Source of the DNA: an uncultured Halomonas sp.
GTDB lineage: Bacteria; Pseudomonadota; Gammaproteobacteria; Pseudomonadales; Halomonadaceae
DNA: 64,000 nucleotides
Direction of reading: 5' to 3'
NCBI RefSeq assembly: GCF_946887195.1
Contig: NZ_CAMPKE010000005.1
Coordinates: forward strand, 168,132 to 232,131
Both the position numbers and the translations under genes were made by a program. Below, in pieces: positions 29,034 through 36,886 of the stretch (the stretch's first letter is position 1; every line of letters starts with the position of its first letter). The notes under the pieces are model-generated. The model ran no database searches, was not told the origin of the DNA, and saw only the letters and a list, made by a program, of their open reading frames with translations.

Positions 29034-30209
29034 ATGACATTCGATCGCTTCACCACTACCTGGAACTATCCGGCGCAGATCCGCACCGGCGCTGGGCGCA
29101 TCAAGGAGCTGCCCGAGGCGTGCCGGGCACTCGGCATGCGTGCGCCGCTGCTGGTCACTGATCCTGGCCTGGCGCGGCTGCCGATGGTCGATGCGGCGGT
29201 CACCGCCTGCCGTGAGGCAGGCCTGCACTGCGCCGTGTTCAGCGAGATCAAGGGCAACCCCACCGGCAAGAACGTGCTCGATGGCGTCGCGGCGTTCCGC
29301 GACGGTGGCCACGACGGGGTGATCGCCTTCGGCGGCGGCTCGGGGCTGGACGCCGCCAAGGCGGTGGCGCTGATGGCCAACCAGCGCGAGGGGCTGTCAC
29401 TGTGGTCGCTGGAGGACATCGGCGACAACTGGCAAAACGCCGATGGCGAGGCCATCGTACCGATCGTTGCCGTGCCCACCACCGCCGGCACCGGCTCCGA
29501 AGTGGGGCGCGCCTCGGTGATCACCGACGAGACGGAGCACGTCAAGCGCATCATCTTTCACCCGGGCATGATGCCGGCCACGGTATTTCTCGACCCTGAG
29601 TTGACGGTAGGCCTGCCACCCTCGATTACCGCCGCGACCGGCATGGATGCGTTGTCACACTGCATGGAAGCGTGGTGTGCGCCCAATTATCATCCGCTGG
29701 CCGAAGGCATTGCCGTCGAGGGCATGCGGCGGATCCGCGATTATCTGCCGGCGGCGTTCGCCAATGGCCAGGATATCGACGCGCGTCAGCAGATGCTGGT
29801 CGCCTCGATGATGGGCGCGACCGCCTTCCAGCGCGGCCTGGGCGCCATGCACGCCCTGGCGCATCCACTGGGTGCGCTGTACGACGCCCATCATGGAACG
29901 CTCAACGCCATCTTGATGCCCTACGTGCTGCGTGCCAACGAGTGCGCCATCGGCGAGCCGATGGTGCGCCTGGGGCGCTATCTCGATCTGCGCCAGCCGG
30001 GCGTCGGCGCGGTCATCGATTGGGTGCTCGATCTGCGTGAGCGTTTGGGCATTGTGCATACGCTGAGCGAGATCGGTATCGACGCCACTCAGGCCGACAA
30101 GGTCGGGCAGATGGCGGTGGTCGATCCGTCGTCGGGTTCCAACCCGATCGCCTTCGCTGCCGATCAGTACCGCAACCTGTTCATCAACGCCGTGGATGGG
30201 CGGTTATGA
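29034..30209 (+). CDS. Iron-type alcohol dehydrogenase of the gamma-glutamyl amino-alcohol pathway
   Basis: A 391-residue group III (iron-containing) alcohol dehydrogenase. It has FGGGSGLDAAKAVALM (nucleotide binding), VPTTAGTGSEVGRASVIT, and the metal ligands in GMDALSHCMEA and the HALAHPLGALYDAHHG region. In this cluster it is expected to oxidise the free alcohol of a gamma-glutamylated amino alcohol to the aldehyde used by the neighbouring aldehyde dehydrogenase. A plain EutG/YiaY-like alcohol dehydrogenase role is the alternative. ATG 29034 has GGAG seven bases upstream. The amidotransferase gene follows after 28 bases. Confidence 0.83.
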   Translation: MTFDRFTTTWNYPAQIRTGAGRIKELPEACRALGMRAPLLVTDPGLARLPMVDAAVTACREAGLHCAVFSEIKGNPTGKNVLDGVAAFRDGGHDGVIAFGGGSGLDAAKAVALMANQREGLSLWSLEDIGDNWQNADGEAIVPIVAVPTTAGTGSEVGRASVITDETEHVKRIIFHPGMMPATVFLDPELTVGLPPSITAATGMDALSHCMEAWCAPNYHPLAEGIAVEGMRRIRDYLPAAFANGQDIDARQQMLVASMMGATAFQRGLGAMHALAHPLGALYDAHHGTLNAILMPYVLRANECAIGEPMVRLGRYLDLRQPGVGAVIDWVLDLRERLGIVHTLSEIGIDATQADKVGQMAVVDPSSGSNPIAFAADQYRNLFINAVDGRL

Positions 30210-30237
30210 ACGAAAAATGCACCATGGAGGCAAGCAC

Positions 30238-30969
30238 ATGCTGATCGGTCTGCTGCAGTGCGACGATGTGGCGGAGGAGTTGCAACCGCGTCATGGCAAT
30301 TATCCCGAAATGTTCGAGCGGTTGTTCAAGGCGGTCGATCCGACTCTCGAGTTCCGGGTCTGGCGCTGCCTGGATGGCGAGATTCCCAACGATATCGATG
30401 CCGTGGATGCCTGGATGACCACCGGCTCCAAGTACGGCGCCAACGACGGCGATGACTGGATCGAGGCGTTGAGCGGGTTCATACGCAAGCTGTGGGCCGC
30501 CGGCAAGCCACTGGTGGGTATCTGTTTCGGTCACCAGTTGATGGCCAGGGCGCTGGGCGGCGAGGTGGTCAAGAGCGAGCGCGGCTGGGGCGTGGGCATG
30601 TCGTTCAACCGGCTCAGCGAGCGTGCCGAATGGATGGTGCCCTGGCAGGAGGAACTCGATCTGGTGGTCAGTCACCAGGATCAGGTATTACGCCCACCGC
30701 AAGGTGCGCGGATTCTCGCCCAAAGCGATTTCTGCCCGATCTACGTGATGCAACTCGGCGAGCACTTTCTCGGCGTTCAGGGCCACCCGGAGTTCGGCAA
30801 GGCCTACTCGGCGGACTTGATGGAGCGGCGCCGCGACAGCATTCCCGACGAGCGATTGCGCGAGGGCCTGGCCTCGCTCGATGCCCCGGTCGATGACCGG
30901 CTGATGGCTCGCTGGATTCTCAACTTCCTGCATCAGGCGCTGCGGCGTCACGAGGCGACCAGACACTGA
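30238..30969 (+). CDS. Class I glutamine amidotransferase-like hydrolase
   Basis: A 243-residue class I glutamine amidotransferase domain with no fused synthase. The nucleophile Cys is in VGICFGHQLMARALGG near residue 95 and the His-Glu pair in GVQGHPEF. TTGSKYGANDGDDWIE matches the stand-alone GuaA-like group. In gamma-glutamylation pathways such enzymes split the final gamma-glutamyl amide back to glutamate and product, the role of PuuD in putrescine use, although PuuD belongs to a related family. Being last in the cluster supports that role here. ATG 30238 has GGAGG upstream. Confidence 0.8.
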   Translation: MLIGLLQCDDVAEELQPRHGNYPEMFERLFKAVDPTLEFRVWRCLDGEIPNDIDAVDAWMTTGSKYGANDGDDWIEALSGFIRKLWAAGKPLVGICFGHQLMARALGGEVVKSERGWGVGMSFNRLSERAEWMVPWQEELDLVVSHQDQVLRPPQGARILAQSDFCPIYVMQLGEHFLGVQGHPEFGKAYSADLMERRRDSIPDERLREGLASLDAPVDDRLMARWILNFLHQALRRHEATRH

Positions 30970-30990
30970 CTCTGTGCGGGCGGTATACGG

Positions 30991-31944
30991 CTATAGCCAA
31001 TTCTTGTGCTTGAAGTACAGATACGGCGAAATGCCGGCCAGCACCATCAGGCCCAGTGCGAACGGGTAGCCGAACGGCCAGGCGAGCTCGGGCATGTGCG
31101 CGAAGTTCATGCCGTAGATGCTGGCGACCAGCGTCGGCGGCAGGAACACCACCGCGGCGATCGAGAAGATCTTGATGATCTGGTTCTGCTCGATGTTGAT
31201 GAAGCCCTGGGTGGAGTCCATCAGGAAGTTGATCTTGTCGAACAGGAAGGTGGTATGCGCCATCAGCGTTTCGACATCGCGCATGATCTCTCGCGAGACT
31301 TCCTGCGTTTCGCCGTGGCCACGCAGGTGACGCATCAGGAACGACACCGAACGCTGGGTATCCATCAGGCACAGGCGAATCTTGCCGTTGCTGTCCTCGA
31401 GCTTGGCCAGTTGGTCGATGGCCTCCTCGAGATCGGCGCCTTCCTCCTCCAGCACCAGGTGGCTGACGTCTTCCAGCTTGCGGTGAATGTCCTCCAGCGT
31501 ATCGGCCAGGTTCTCGACCTTCTGCTCGAAGATGGTCAGCATCAACGCCTGTACCGAATCGGCTTCCACTTGGCCGCGTCTGGCGCGCATGCGCAGCAGG
31601 CGGAAGTCGGCGAGCTCGACGTCGCGAAAGGTGATCAGCCGTTCGGGCTGGAGAATGAAGGCCACCGTGGTATTGCCGTGACGTCCTTCGCTCTGCGACA
31701 GGAATAGCGAGTGAACGTGAATGCCATCGGCATCGACGAAGTAACGCGCCGAGGATTCGATTTCCTCGACGTCGTCGGTGGCCGGCAACTCGTCGGCGAG
31801 GAAGGCGTTGAGCCGCTCGCGTTCGTCGTCGTCGGGTTCATGGGCGTCGATCCAGGCGGCGTTGGTGAGACGCTGCGCCAGGCTCGGCGCTTCGCCGCCG
31901 TCCTCCGCGATGGTGTGACGGTGAAACTGGAAGGTGCGGATCAT
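30991..31944 (-). CDS. corA: Magnesium/cobalt transporter CorA
   Basis: A 317-residue CorA-family channel. A long helical cytoplasmic domain (FEQKVENLADTLEDIHRKLEDVSHLVLEEE) is followed by two C-terminal membrane helices. The signature YGMNF sits at the end of the first, after IFSIAAVVFLPPTLVASI, and the protein ends YLYFKHKNWL. It moves Mg2+ across the inner membrane as a pentamer. It is a single gene, convergent with the amidotransferase gene. Confidence 0.93.
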   Translation of the reverse strand: MIRTFQFHRHTIAEDGGEAPSLAQRLTNAAWIDAHEPDDDERERLNAFLADELPATDDVEEIESSARYFVDADGIHVHSLFLSQSEGRHGNTTVAFILQPERLITFRDVELADFRLLRMRARRGQVEADSVQALMLTIFEQKVENLADTLEDIHRKLEDVSHLVLEEEGADLEEAIDQLAKLEDSNGKIRLCLMDTQRSVSFLMRHLRGHGETQEVSREIMRDVETLMAHTTFLFDKINFLMDSTQGFINIEQNQIIKIFSIAAVVFLPPTLVASIYGMNFAHMPELAWPFGYPFALGLMVLAGISPYLYFKHKNWL

Positions 31945-32019
31945 CGACGTCTCTGCCTGTGGTTTTCAGTCCGCTCAAGGGTAAGGCGTTGCGCCGGCTA
32001 CGCCAACCGCTGGTGCGCC

Positions 32020-33165
32020 TTACCCACGTTGATACAGGCGCTGTCCACCCGCCCAGACCTCGTCGATGGCCCAGCCATCGTCGGCGAGCACCAGTAAATC
32101 GGCATCGCCGGAAGTGCGCAGGCGTCCCTTGCGGGGCAGGCGCAGCGCATCGGCGGCATTGCGCGAAACGCAAGGCAGCGCTTGTTCGAGCGGCAGGTTC
32201 AGATCGTTGACGCACTCGCCCAGCGTCTCGAACAGGCTGGCCAGGCGTCCGGCCTCCAGGCCGAGGAACTGGCCTTTGTCATCGAAACGCGGCAGCGAGG
32301 CGTTGGCGTCCGAAGACAGGCTCACCCGGCTCATGTCCAGGCGCGCATGGCGCGCCCGATCGATCGCCTCGGCAGCCGGGACTTCGCCATCATCGAGCAT
32401 TTCGGGGGTGGTGCTGGCGGTGAAGTCGATGCGCCCGCCCTCGCGTACCAAGCGCAGGCCATCGTCGAATAGCTCGGCGGTACGATTGATGTGCGTGGGA
32501 TAGAACTGCCCGAGCGGAATCGCGCTGTGGCGCGCGACATCGCGCAGCGGCTCCAGCAGGGTCTTGGCGTCGCCGACGTGTACGAAGACGATGCCCGATT
32601 TGCCGGCCAGCATACCGGCGGTGCGTGCCTCTGAAGCCAGCCGGGCGAGTTCCTGCCAGCTTGGTTGCGAGCCGCGATGATCGCTGATCGCCACCTCGCC
32701 GACGCCGATGAATTCGGTGACGAACACGATATCGCCGTTGACCGTGCCGGTCAGCGTCGCCGGTGGCAATTGATACGAGCCGGTGTAGGCGTAGGTGCTC
32801 AGCCCGGCGGCGGCCAGCTCACGCGCCTTGCCGAGCAGATTGGCCGGCGTGCGGGTCAGCGCATCGGTGCCGAGTGCGCCGATCAGCGTGGTCACGCCGG
32901 AACTCAATGCATCGGCAAGCGTCAGTTCGGCGGTGCGCGTTCCGAAACCGCCTTCGCCGCCACCGCCGATGAAATGCACCAGCGGGTCGACCAGGCCGGG
33001 AATCACCCGGCGCCCACCAAGATCGATCTCGGTGACCAGTGGCCCACTGGCCAGTGGCTCGCCGGCACTGGCGATGGCGGCGAGCCGGCCATCGGCAATC
33101 AGCAGATCGCACAATCCGCGTGGTTCGGGAACGTAGAGACGGGCATTGCGCAATAGCGTCAGCAT
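32020..33165 (-). CDS. iadA: Isoaspartyl dipeptidase homologue with an altered metal site
   Basis: A 381-residue amidohydrolase of the beta-aspartyl dipeptidase (IadA) type. GGRRVIPGLVD, LVHFIGGGGEGGFGTRT, EFIGVGEVAISDHRGSQP (metal-bridging Glu), FVHVGD and YPTHINRT (metal His residues) and LSSDANASLP (catalytic Asp) are all present. The usual HxH at the first metal site reads LVH here: residue 62 is Leu, encoded CTG, and only His 64 remains. Normal members cleave isoaspartyl dipeptides. This copy may have weakened or changed activity, or a one-metal site. ATG 33165 has GAGGAG upstream. It follows the binding-protein genes of the polar amino acid transporter on the same strand. Confidence 0.82.
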   Translation of the reverse strand: MLTLLRNARLYVPEPRGLCDLLIADGRLAAIASAGEPLASGPLVTEIDLGGRRVIPGLVDPLVHFIGGGGEGGFGTRTAELTLADALSSGVTTLIGALGTDALTRTPANLLGKARELAAAGLSTYAYTGSYQLPPATLTGTVNGDIVFVTEFIGVGEVAISDHRGSQPSWQELARLASEARTAGMLAGKSGIVFVHVGDAKTLLEPLRDVARHSAIPLGQFYPTHINRTAELFDDGLRLVREGGRIDFTASTTPEMLDDGEVPAAEAIDRARHARLDMSRVSLSSDANASLPRFDDKGQFLGLEAGRLASLFETLGECVNDLNLPLEQALPCVSRNAADALRLPRKGRLRTSGDADLLVLADDGWAIDEVWAGGQRLYQRG

Positions 33166-33188
33166 CGCAACTCCTCGTAAAGGCGAAT

Positions 33189-33209
33189 GTCCCCGGCCAG
33201 GCCGGGGAC
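33189..33209 (-). terminator. GC-rich intergenic hairpin after the second binding-protein gene
   Basis: GTCCCCGGCC and GGCCGGGGAC pair perfectly around a single A. It lies between the binding-protein stop and the iadA start and lacks a T-run, so it is more likely a processing or mRNA-stabilising hairpin than a full terminator. A similar hairpin follows the other binding-protein gene at 34349. Confidence 0.55.
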
Positions 33210-33248
33210 GAAGGGCGTTCTCTGCAAGCGGCGCAGGGCGCGCCGGAC

Positions 33249-34052
33249 TTATAGCTTCACGTCATACGTGAAGTACTTGTGCATGATCTCGTCGTAGGTG
33301 CCGTTCTCCTTGAGCGTGGCCAGCGCCTCGTTGAACATCTCGGCGAGCTCTTTATCGCGCTTGCGGAAGGCTACGCCGACTCCCTGGCCGAAGTACTTCT
33401 TGGGCTCATGTATGAAGCCGCTGATGCGCTTGAATTCGCTCTCCTCGGTGCCGATCTCGATGGTCGCCTCGGCGATCGGGTAGTCCATGAAGGTCAGATC
33501 GAGACGCCCGGTGCGCATATCGGCGACCACGTCGTCGGCGCTGCCGTAGCGGCGAACGTCGAGAACATCGCCATACAGATCGGTGACGTAGCGGTCCTGG
33601 ATGGTGGCGCGCTGTACGCCGACGGTTAGCCCTTCCAGGTCGGCCTTGTCATGAATGTCGATGTCGTTGCCCTTGGCGGTGATCCAGGCGCTCGGCGTGG
33701 TGTAGTAGGGCTCGGAGAACAGCACTTGCTGGGCGCGCTCCTCGGTGATCGCCATCGATGACATGATGGCGTCGTACTTGCGTGCCATCAGGCCGGGAAT
33801 CATGCCGTCCCAGGCTTGCACGACCCAGGTGCACTCTATCTCCAGATAATCGCAGACGGCATGGCCCAGATCGACCTCGAAGCCGGTCAGCGTGCCGTCG
33901 GGCTTCCTGTATTCGAAAGGCTCGTAGGGCACGTCGACGGCGATGCGGATTTCCTCGTAGTTGCCACGCTGGGCCAGCGCAGGGAAGGCTACCAGGGACG
34001 CTCCGAGAGACAGGCCGAGCACGGTGGTGAGCAGCAGGCGTGATTGACGCAT
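33249..34052 (-). CDS. Polar amino acid ABC transporter substrate-binding protein (second copy)
   Basis: A 267-residue family 3 periplasmic binding protein. A Sec signal (MRQSRLLLTTVLGLSLGASL to FPALAQ) precedes a mature domain with IRIAVDVPYEPFEYRKPDG, LTGFEVDLGHAV and MIPGLMARKYDAIMSSM, of the ArgT/HisJ/AotJ group that binds arginine, ornithine, lysine or histidine. It is clearly paralogous to the binding protein at 34379, with matching length and block order. Start ATG 34052 has AAGGAG upstream. It probably shares the permeases at 35441 and 36169. Confidence 0.87.
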   Translation of the reverse strand: MRQSRLLLTTVLGLSLGASLVAFPALAQRGNYEEIRIAVDVPYEPFEYRKPDGTLTGFEVDLGHAVCDYLEIECTWVVQAWDGMIPGLMARKYDAIMSSMAITEERAQQVLFSEPYYTTPSAWITAKGNDIDIHDKADLEGLTVGVQRATIQDRYVTDLYGDVLDVRRYGSADDVVADMRTGRLDLTFMDYPIAEATIEIGTEESEFKRISGFIHEPKKYFGQGVGVAFRKRDKELAEMFNEALATLKENGTYDEIMHKYFTYDVKL

Positions 34053-34214
34053 GGTAATTTCTCCTTGAAAGGAAAATGTGACGGTATGAAGCATTGATCG
34101 AAATGGCTGGTATCGCATGCGTTCGATGACAAAGCGTGGCGAGGCATGGCGATGGTCACTGCATCGAATGGCACGGGCGTGCCGCGATAGCCGGGAGCGG
34201 CCATCGGGAAAGGG

Positions 34215-34331
34215 CTATTCGTCGAACCACTCGCTCAGATAGAAGGGCTCGACAAAACAGCGCTCGATCGACAAGCAAGGCTGGGCCGGCAAGTCGTTGT
34301 GCTGCTGGGAAGTTGGAATCGTCATGCTCAT
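34215..34331 (-). CDS. Possible small protein of 38 residues
   Basis: A short open frame between the two binding-protein genes, starting ATG 34331 (MSMTIPTS) and ending CFVEPFYLSEWFDE. It contains two cysteines and an acidic aromatic tail. It has no clear ribosome site and no recognisable family. It follows the hairpin at 34349 within the same transcript. It could be a real small protein or chance. Confidence 0.3.
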   Translation of the reverse strand: MSMTIPTSQQHNDLPAQPCLSIERCFVEPFYLSEWFDE

Positions 34332-34348
34332 GCTCAAGACATGGCGAT

Positions 34349-34370
34349 GCGCCCCGGCAAGCCGGGGCGC
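34349..34370 (-). terminator. GC-rich intergenic hairpin after the first binding-protein gene
   Basis: Perfect ten-base arms GCGCCCCGGC and GCCGGGGCGC with AA between them, 8 bases past the stop of the binding-protein gene at 34379. No T-run follows. Hairpins in this position often protect the abundant binding-protein message from 3' decay. Confidence 0.6.
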
Positions 34371-34378
34371 AACCGATC

Positions 34379-35152
34379 TCACTTGGCCGCTTTGCCGAAG
34401 TACTTCTCGAACAGCTTGTCGTAGGTGCCGTTCTCTTTCAGCGTCGCCAGGGCGGCGTTGAATTTCTCGGCCAGCGCTTCGTCACGCTGACGGAAAGCGA
34501 TACCGAAACCGTCGCCGAAGTACTTCTTGGGTTCGGTGATCATATCGCCGACCACCTTGTATTCATTCGCTTCGCTATCGAGCAGGGTGGACTTGCCGAC
34601 CGGGAAATCGAGGAAGACGATATCCAGGCGGCCCGCTTCCATGTCCAGCACCATGTCGTCGGCGGTGGCATAGCGGCTGATATCGGCGACATCGCCGAAC
34701 CGATCGGTGGCGTAGTTATCCTGCAGGGTGCCGCGCTGCACGCCGATGTTCTTGCCTTCGAGGGTTTCCTTGAAGGCCGCTTCGATCTCGCTGTCGGCCG
34801 GGGCGAACCAGGCGGACGGCGGCGTGAAGTACGGGTCGGAGAACAGCACCACTTCGCGGCGGTCGGGATTGATGGTCATCGATGACATGATGGCGTCGTA
34901 CTTGCGCGCCATCAGCCCGGGGATGATACCGTCCCAACCTTGTACGACCCACTCGCATTCGATGCCGATCTCGGCGCACAGGGCGTTGCCGAGTTCGATG
35001 TCGAAGCCCGTCAGTTCGCCACTTGGCAGGCGATACTCCATCGGCTCGTAAGGCACGTCCACGCCGATACGAATGCTTTTTTCTTCGCTGGCCTGAACGG
35101 TGCCGGCGAGTAGCGCCGCGCCCAGTAATGTGACAGTCAACAGTTTCTTCAT
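34379..35152 (-). CDS. Polar amino acid ABC transporter substrate-binding protein (first copy)
   Basis: A 257-residue family 3 periplasmic binding protein with a Sec signal (MKKLLTVTLLGAALLAGTVQA). Ligand-binding blocks are IRIGVDVPYEPMEYRLPSG, LTGFDIELGNALC, GIIPGLMARKYDAIMSSMTI and GVQRGTLQDNY. These features fit the arginine/ornithine/lysine/histidine group. It follows the two permease genes across a 288-base gap on the same strand, and a paralogue lies downstream. The message probably belongs to the ATPase-permease-permease operon, with the gap hairpin adjusting levels. Confidence 0.88.
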   Translation of the reverse strand: MKKLLTVTLLGAALLAGTVQASEEKSIRIGVDVPYEPMEYRLPSGELTGFDIELGNALCAEIGIECEWVVQGWDGIIPGLMARKYDAIMSSMTINPDRREVVLFSDPYFTPPSAWFAPADSEIEAAFKETLEGKNIGVQRGTLQDNYATDRFGDVADISRYATADDMVLDMEAGRLDIVFLDFPVGKSTLLDSEANEYKVVGDMITEPKKYFGDGFGIAFRQRDEALAEKFNAALATLKENGTYDKLFEKYFGKAAK

Positions 35153-35292
35153 GGAGTAGAATCCCTGTTTATTGTATGAATCCGCCGGATTGGCGATTGA
35201 CCCAGCTACGTTAGCGCACCATAGCCCTGGCCGGAAGGGAATGGCTGCATAAATCCCTACGCGAACGAATCACTGCGTTACTCGGTACTCGA

Positions 35293-35324
35293 AGACTCGC
35301 CTAACCTGATGTTATGTCTCGTCT
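35293..35324. repeat. Hairpin element in the permease/binding-protein gap
   Basis: TAAC-CTGAT-GTTA forms a small perfect hairpin nested in imperfect AGAC...GTCT arms. The surrounding sequence from about 35270 to 35375 has the look of a dispersed intergenic repeat, but only one copy is in this window. The rest of the 35153-35440 gap holds the hairpin at 35387 and nothing else I recognise. Confidence 0.35.
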
Positions 35325-35386
35325 TCTGCGTTCCGGGCGCCTTGTGCTTCATTCCGCTCGGCTATTTATTCAGCGATTCCCAAGAG

Positions 35387-35415
35387 GGAAAAGACCCCTT
35401 ATGAAGGTCCTTTCC
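35387..35415 (-). terminator. Hairpin after the permease gene
   Basis: GGAAAAGACC and GGTCCTTTCC pair with one mismatch around CCTTATGAA, 26 bases beyond the permease stop on the minus strand. The tail (CTCTTGG) is not T-rich, so termination may be partial. This would separate expression of the membrane subunits from that of the binding proteins. Confidence 0.45.
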
Positions 35416-35440
35416 AACGCTCGTTTGACGCTCGTCATCG

Positions 35441-36169
35441 TCAGCTTGCCGGCCTGAGGTGGGCCAGCAGGCGTTTTTCCAGATAGCGGAACAGATACAG
35501 AATGGCGAAGGTCAGGCACAGATAGATCGCGGCGACGAACAGAAAGGCATCGAACGGCGCGTAATAGCGTGCGTAGACGAAGCGCGCCGCGCCGGTCAGG
35601 TCCATGATCGTCACCACGCTGGCGATGGCGCTGGCGTGCAGCATGAAGATCACTTCGTTGCCGTAGGCCGGCAGGGCGCGACGAAAGGCGCTGGGCATGA
35701 TGATACGGCGCATCATCAGGCTACGCGACATGCCGTAGGCACGGGCCGCTTCGATCTCGCCCCTGGCGGTGGCCTTGATCGCGCCATGGAAGATTTCGGT
35801 GGTATAGGCCGCGGTATTCAGCGTGAACGCGGCGAGCGCCGGATAGAACGGCTCCTTGAGGAAGTACCACACCCAGGTGTCCTGGATGCCATCCAGAAAC
35901 ACCACGCCGTAATAGATCATATAGAGCTGAACCAGCAACGGCGTGCCGCGAAACACATAGGTGTAGAAGAAGATCGGCAGCTTGATCCACTTGTGCCTGG
36001 AACCCCGCGCGACCGATAGCGGCACGGCCATCACCAGGCCGATGACCAGCGACAGGAACACCAGTTGCACGGTGTTGACGAGGCCTCTGCCGTAGAAGGT
36101 CAGCGTATCGAAATTGAAGACGGTATTGTCGGCCAGCGCATTGCTGAGCCAGGCAAATAGCTGTTCCAT
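35441..36169 (-). CDS. Polar amino acid ABC transporter permease (HisM/ArtM type)
   Basis: A 242-residue membrane subunit with about five helices and the permease EAA-type loop EIEAARAYGMSRSLMMRRIIMPSAFRRALPAYGNEVIFMLHASAI. It forms one half of the inner-membrane channel of an arginine/ornithine/histidine-type importer. Its ATG overlaps the stop of the upstream permease in a TAATG junction, so the two are translationally coupled. Confidence 0.88.
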   Translation of the reverse strand: MEQLFAWLSNALADNTVFNFDTLTFYGRGLVNTVQLVFLSLVIGLVMAVPLSVARGSRHKWIKLPIFFYTYVFRGTPLLVQLYMIYYGVVFLDGIQDTWVWYFLKEPFYPALAAFTLNTAAYTTEIFHGAIKATARGEIEAARAYGMSRSLMMRRIIMPSAFRRALPAYGNEVIFMLHASAIASVVTIMDLTGAARFVYARYYAPFDAFLFVAAIYLCLTFAILYLFRYLEKRLLAHLRPAS

Positions 36170-36873
36170 TATTCCGCCTCCCCGAAACCGATGTTGTAGC
36201 GTTTCTGCAAGCGGGCGAAGAACCACTCGGAGACGCTGGCGATGAGCAGGTAAATGACCGCCACCGGGATCATGAAGGTAAACGGCTCATGGGTCGCTTT
36301 GGCGGCCTCCTCGGCGACGCGCACCATGTCCACCAGGCCGATCACCGAGACCAGTGCGGTGGTCTTGAGCAATACCATCCAGTTGTTCGAAATACCCGGC
36401 AGGGCGTGGCGCATCATCTGCGGGAAACGAATGCGGCGGAACATCAGCCCCTCCGACATGCCGTAGGCGCGTCCGGCCTCGATCTGACCGTTGTCCACCG
36501 CCATGAAGGCGCCGCGAAAGGTCTCACCCATGTAGGCACCGAAAATCAGGCCGATGGTGACGACCCCGGCAATGAATTCGTTGACGTTGATGAAGATGTC
36601 GATGCCGAACTGGTAGTAGAGAAGGTCGGTGACCTGGTTGATGCCGATCTGGCCGCCGAAGAACAGCAACATCATCAATACCAGATCGGGAACGCCACGA
36701 ATGATCGTGGTATAGAGCGTGCCGATGCGATGCGCCAGCCAGCTTCGCGACATCTTGGCACTGGCGGTGAGTAGCCCCAGGATGATGGCCACGATCAGCG
36801 ATAGCACCGCCAGTTCGATGGTGACGAGGGCGCCTTCCAGCAATCGCGGGCCGTAGCCTTGCAGGTCGATCAT
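36169..36873 (-). CDS. Polar amino acid ABC transporter permease (HisQ/ArtQ type)
   Basis: A 234-residue membrane subunit with about five helices. Its coupling loop reads QIEAGRAYGMSEGLMFRRIRFPQMMRHALPGISNNWMVLLKTTALVS. It partners the permease that overlaps its stop, and it starts 13 bases after the ATPase stop. The order ATPase-permease-permease-binding protein is that of a complete polar amino acid importer. Confidence 0.88.
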   Translation of the reverse strand: MIDLQGYGPRLLEGALVTIELAVLSLIVAIILGLLTASAKMSRSWLAHRIGTLYTTIIRGVPDLVLMMLLFFGGQIGINQVTDLLYYQFGIDIFINVNEFIAGVVTIGLIFGAYMGETFRGAFMAVDNGQIEAGRAYGMSEGLMFRRIRFPQMMRHALPGISNNWMVLLKTTALVSVIGLVDMVRVAEEAAKATHEPFTFMIPVAVIYLLIASVSEWFFARLQKRYNIGFGEAE

Positions 36874-36886
36874 GAGTCTCTCCGGC

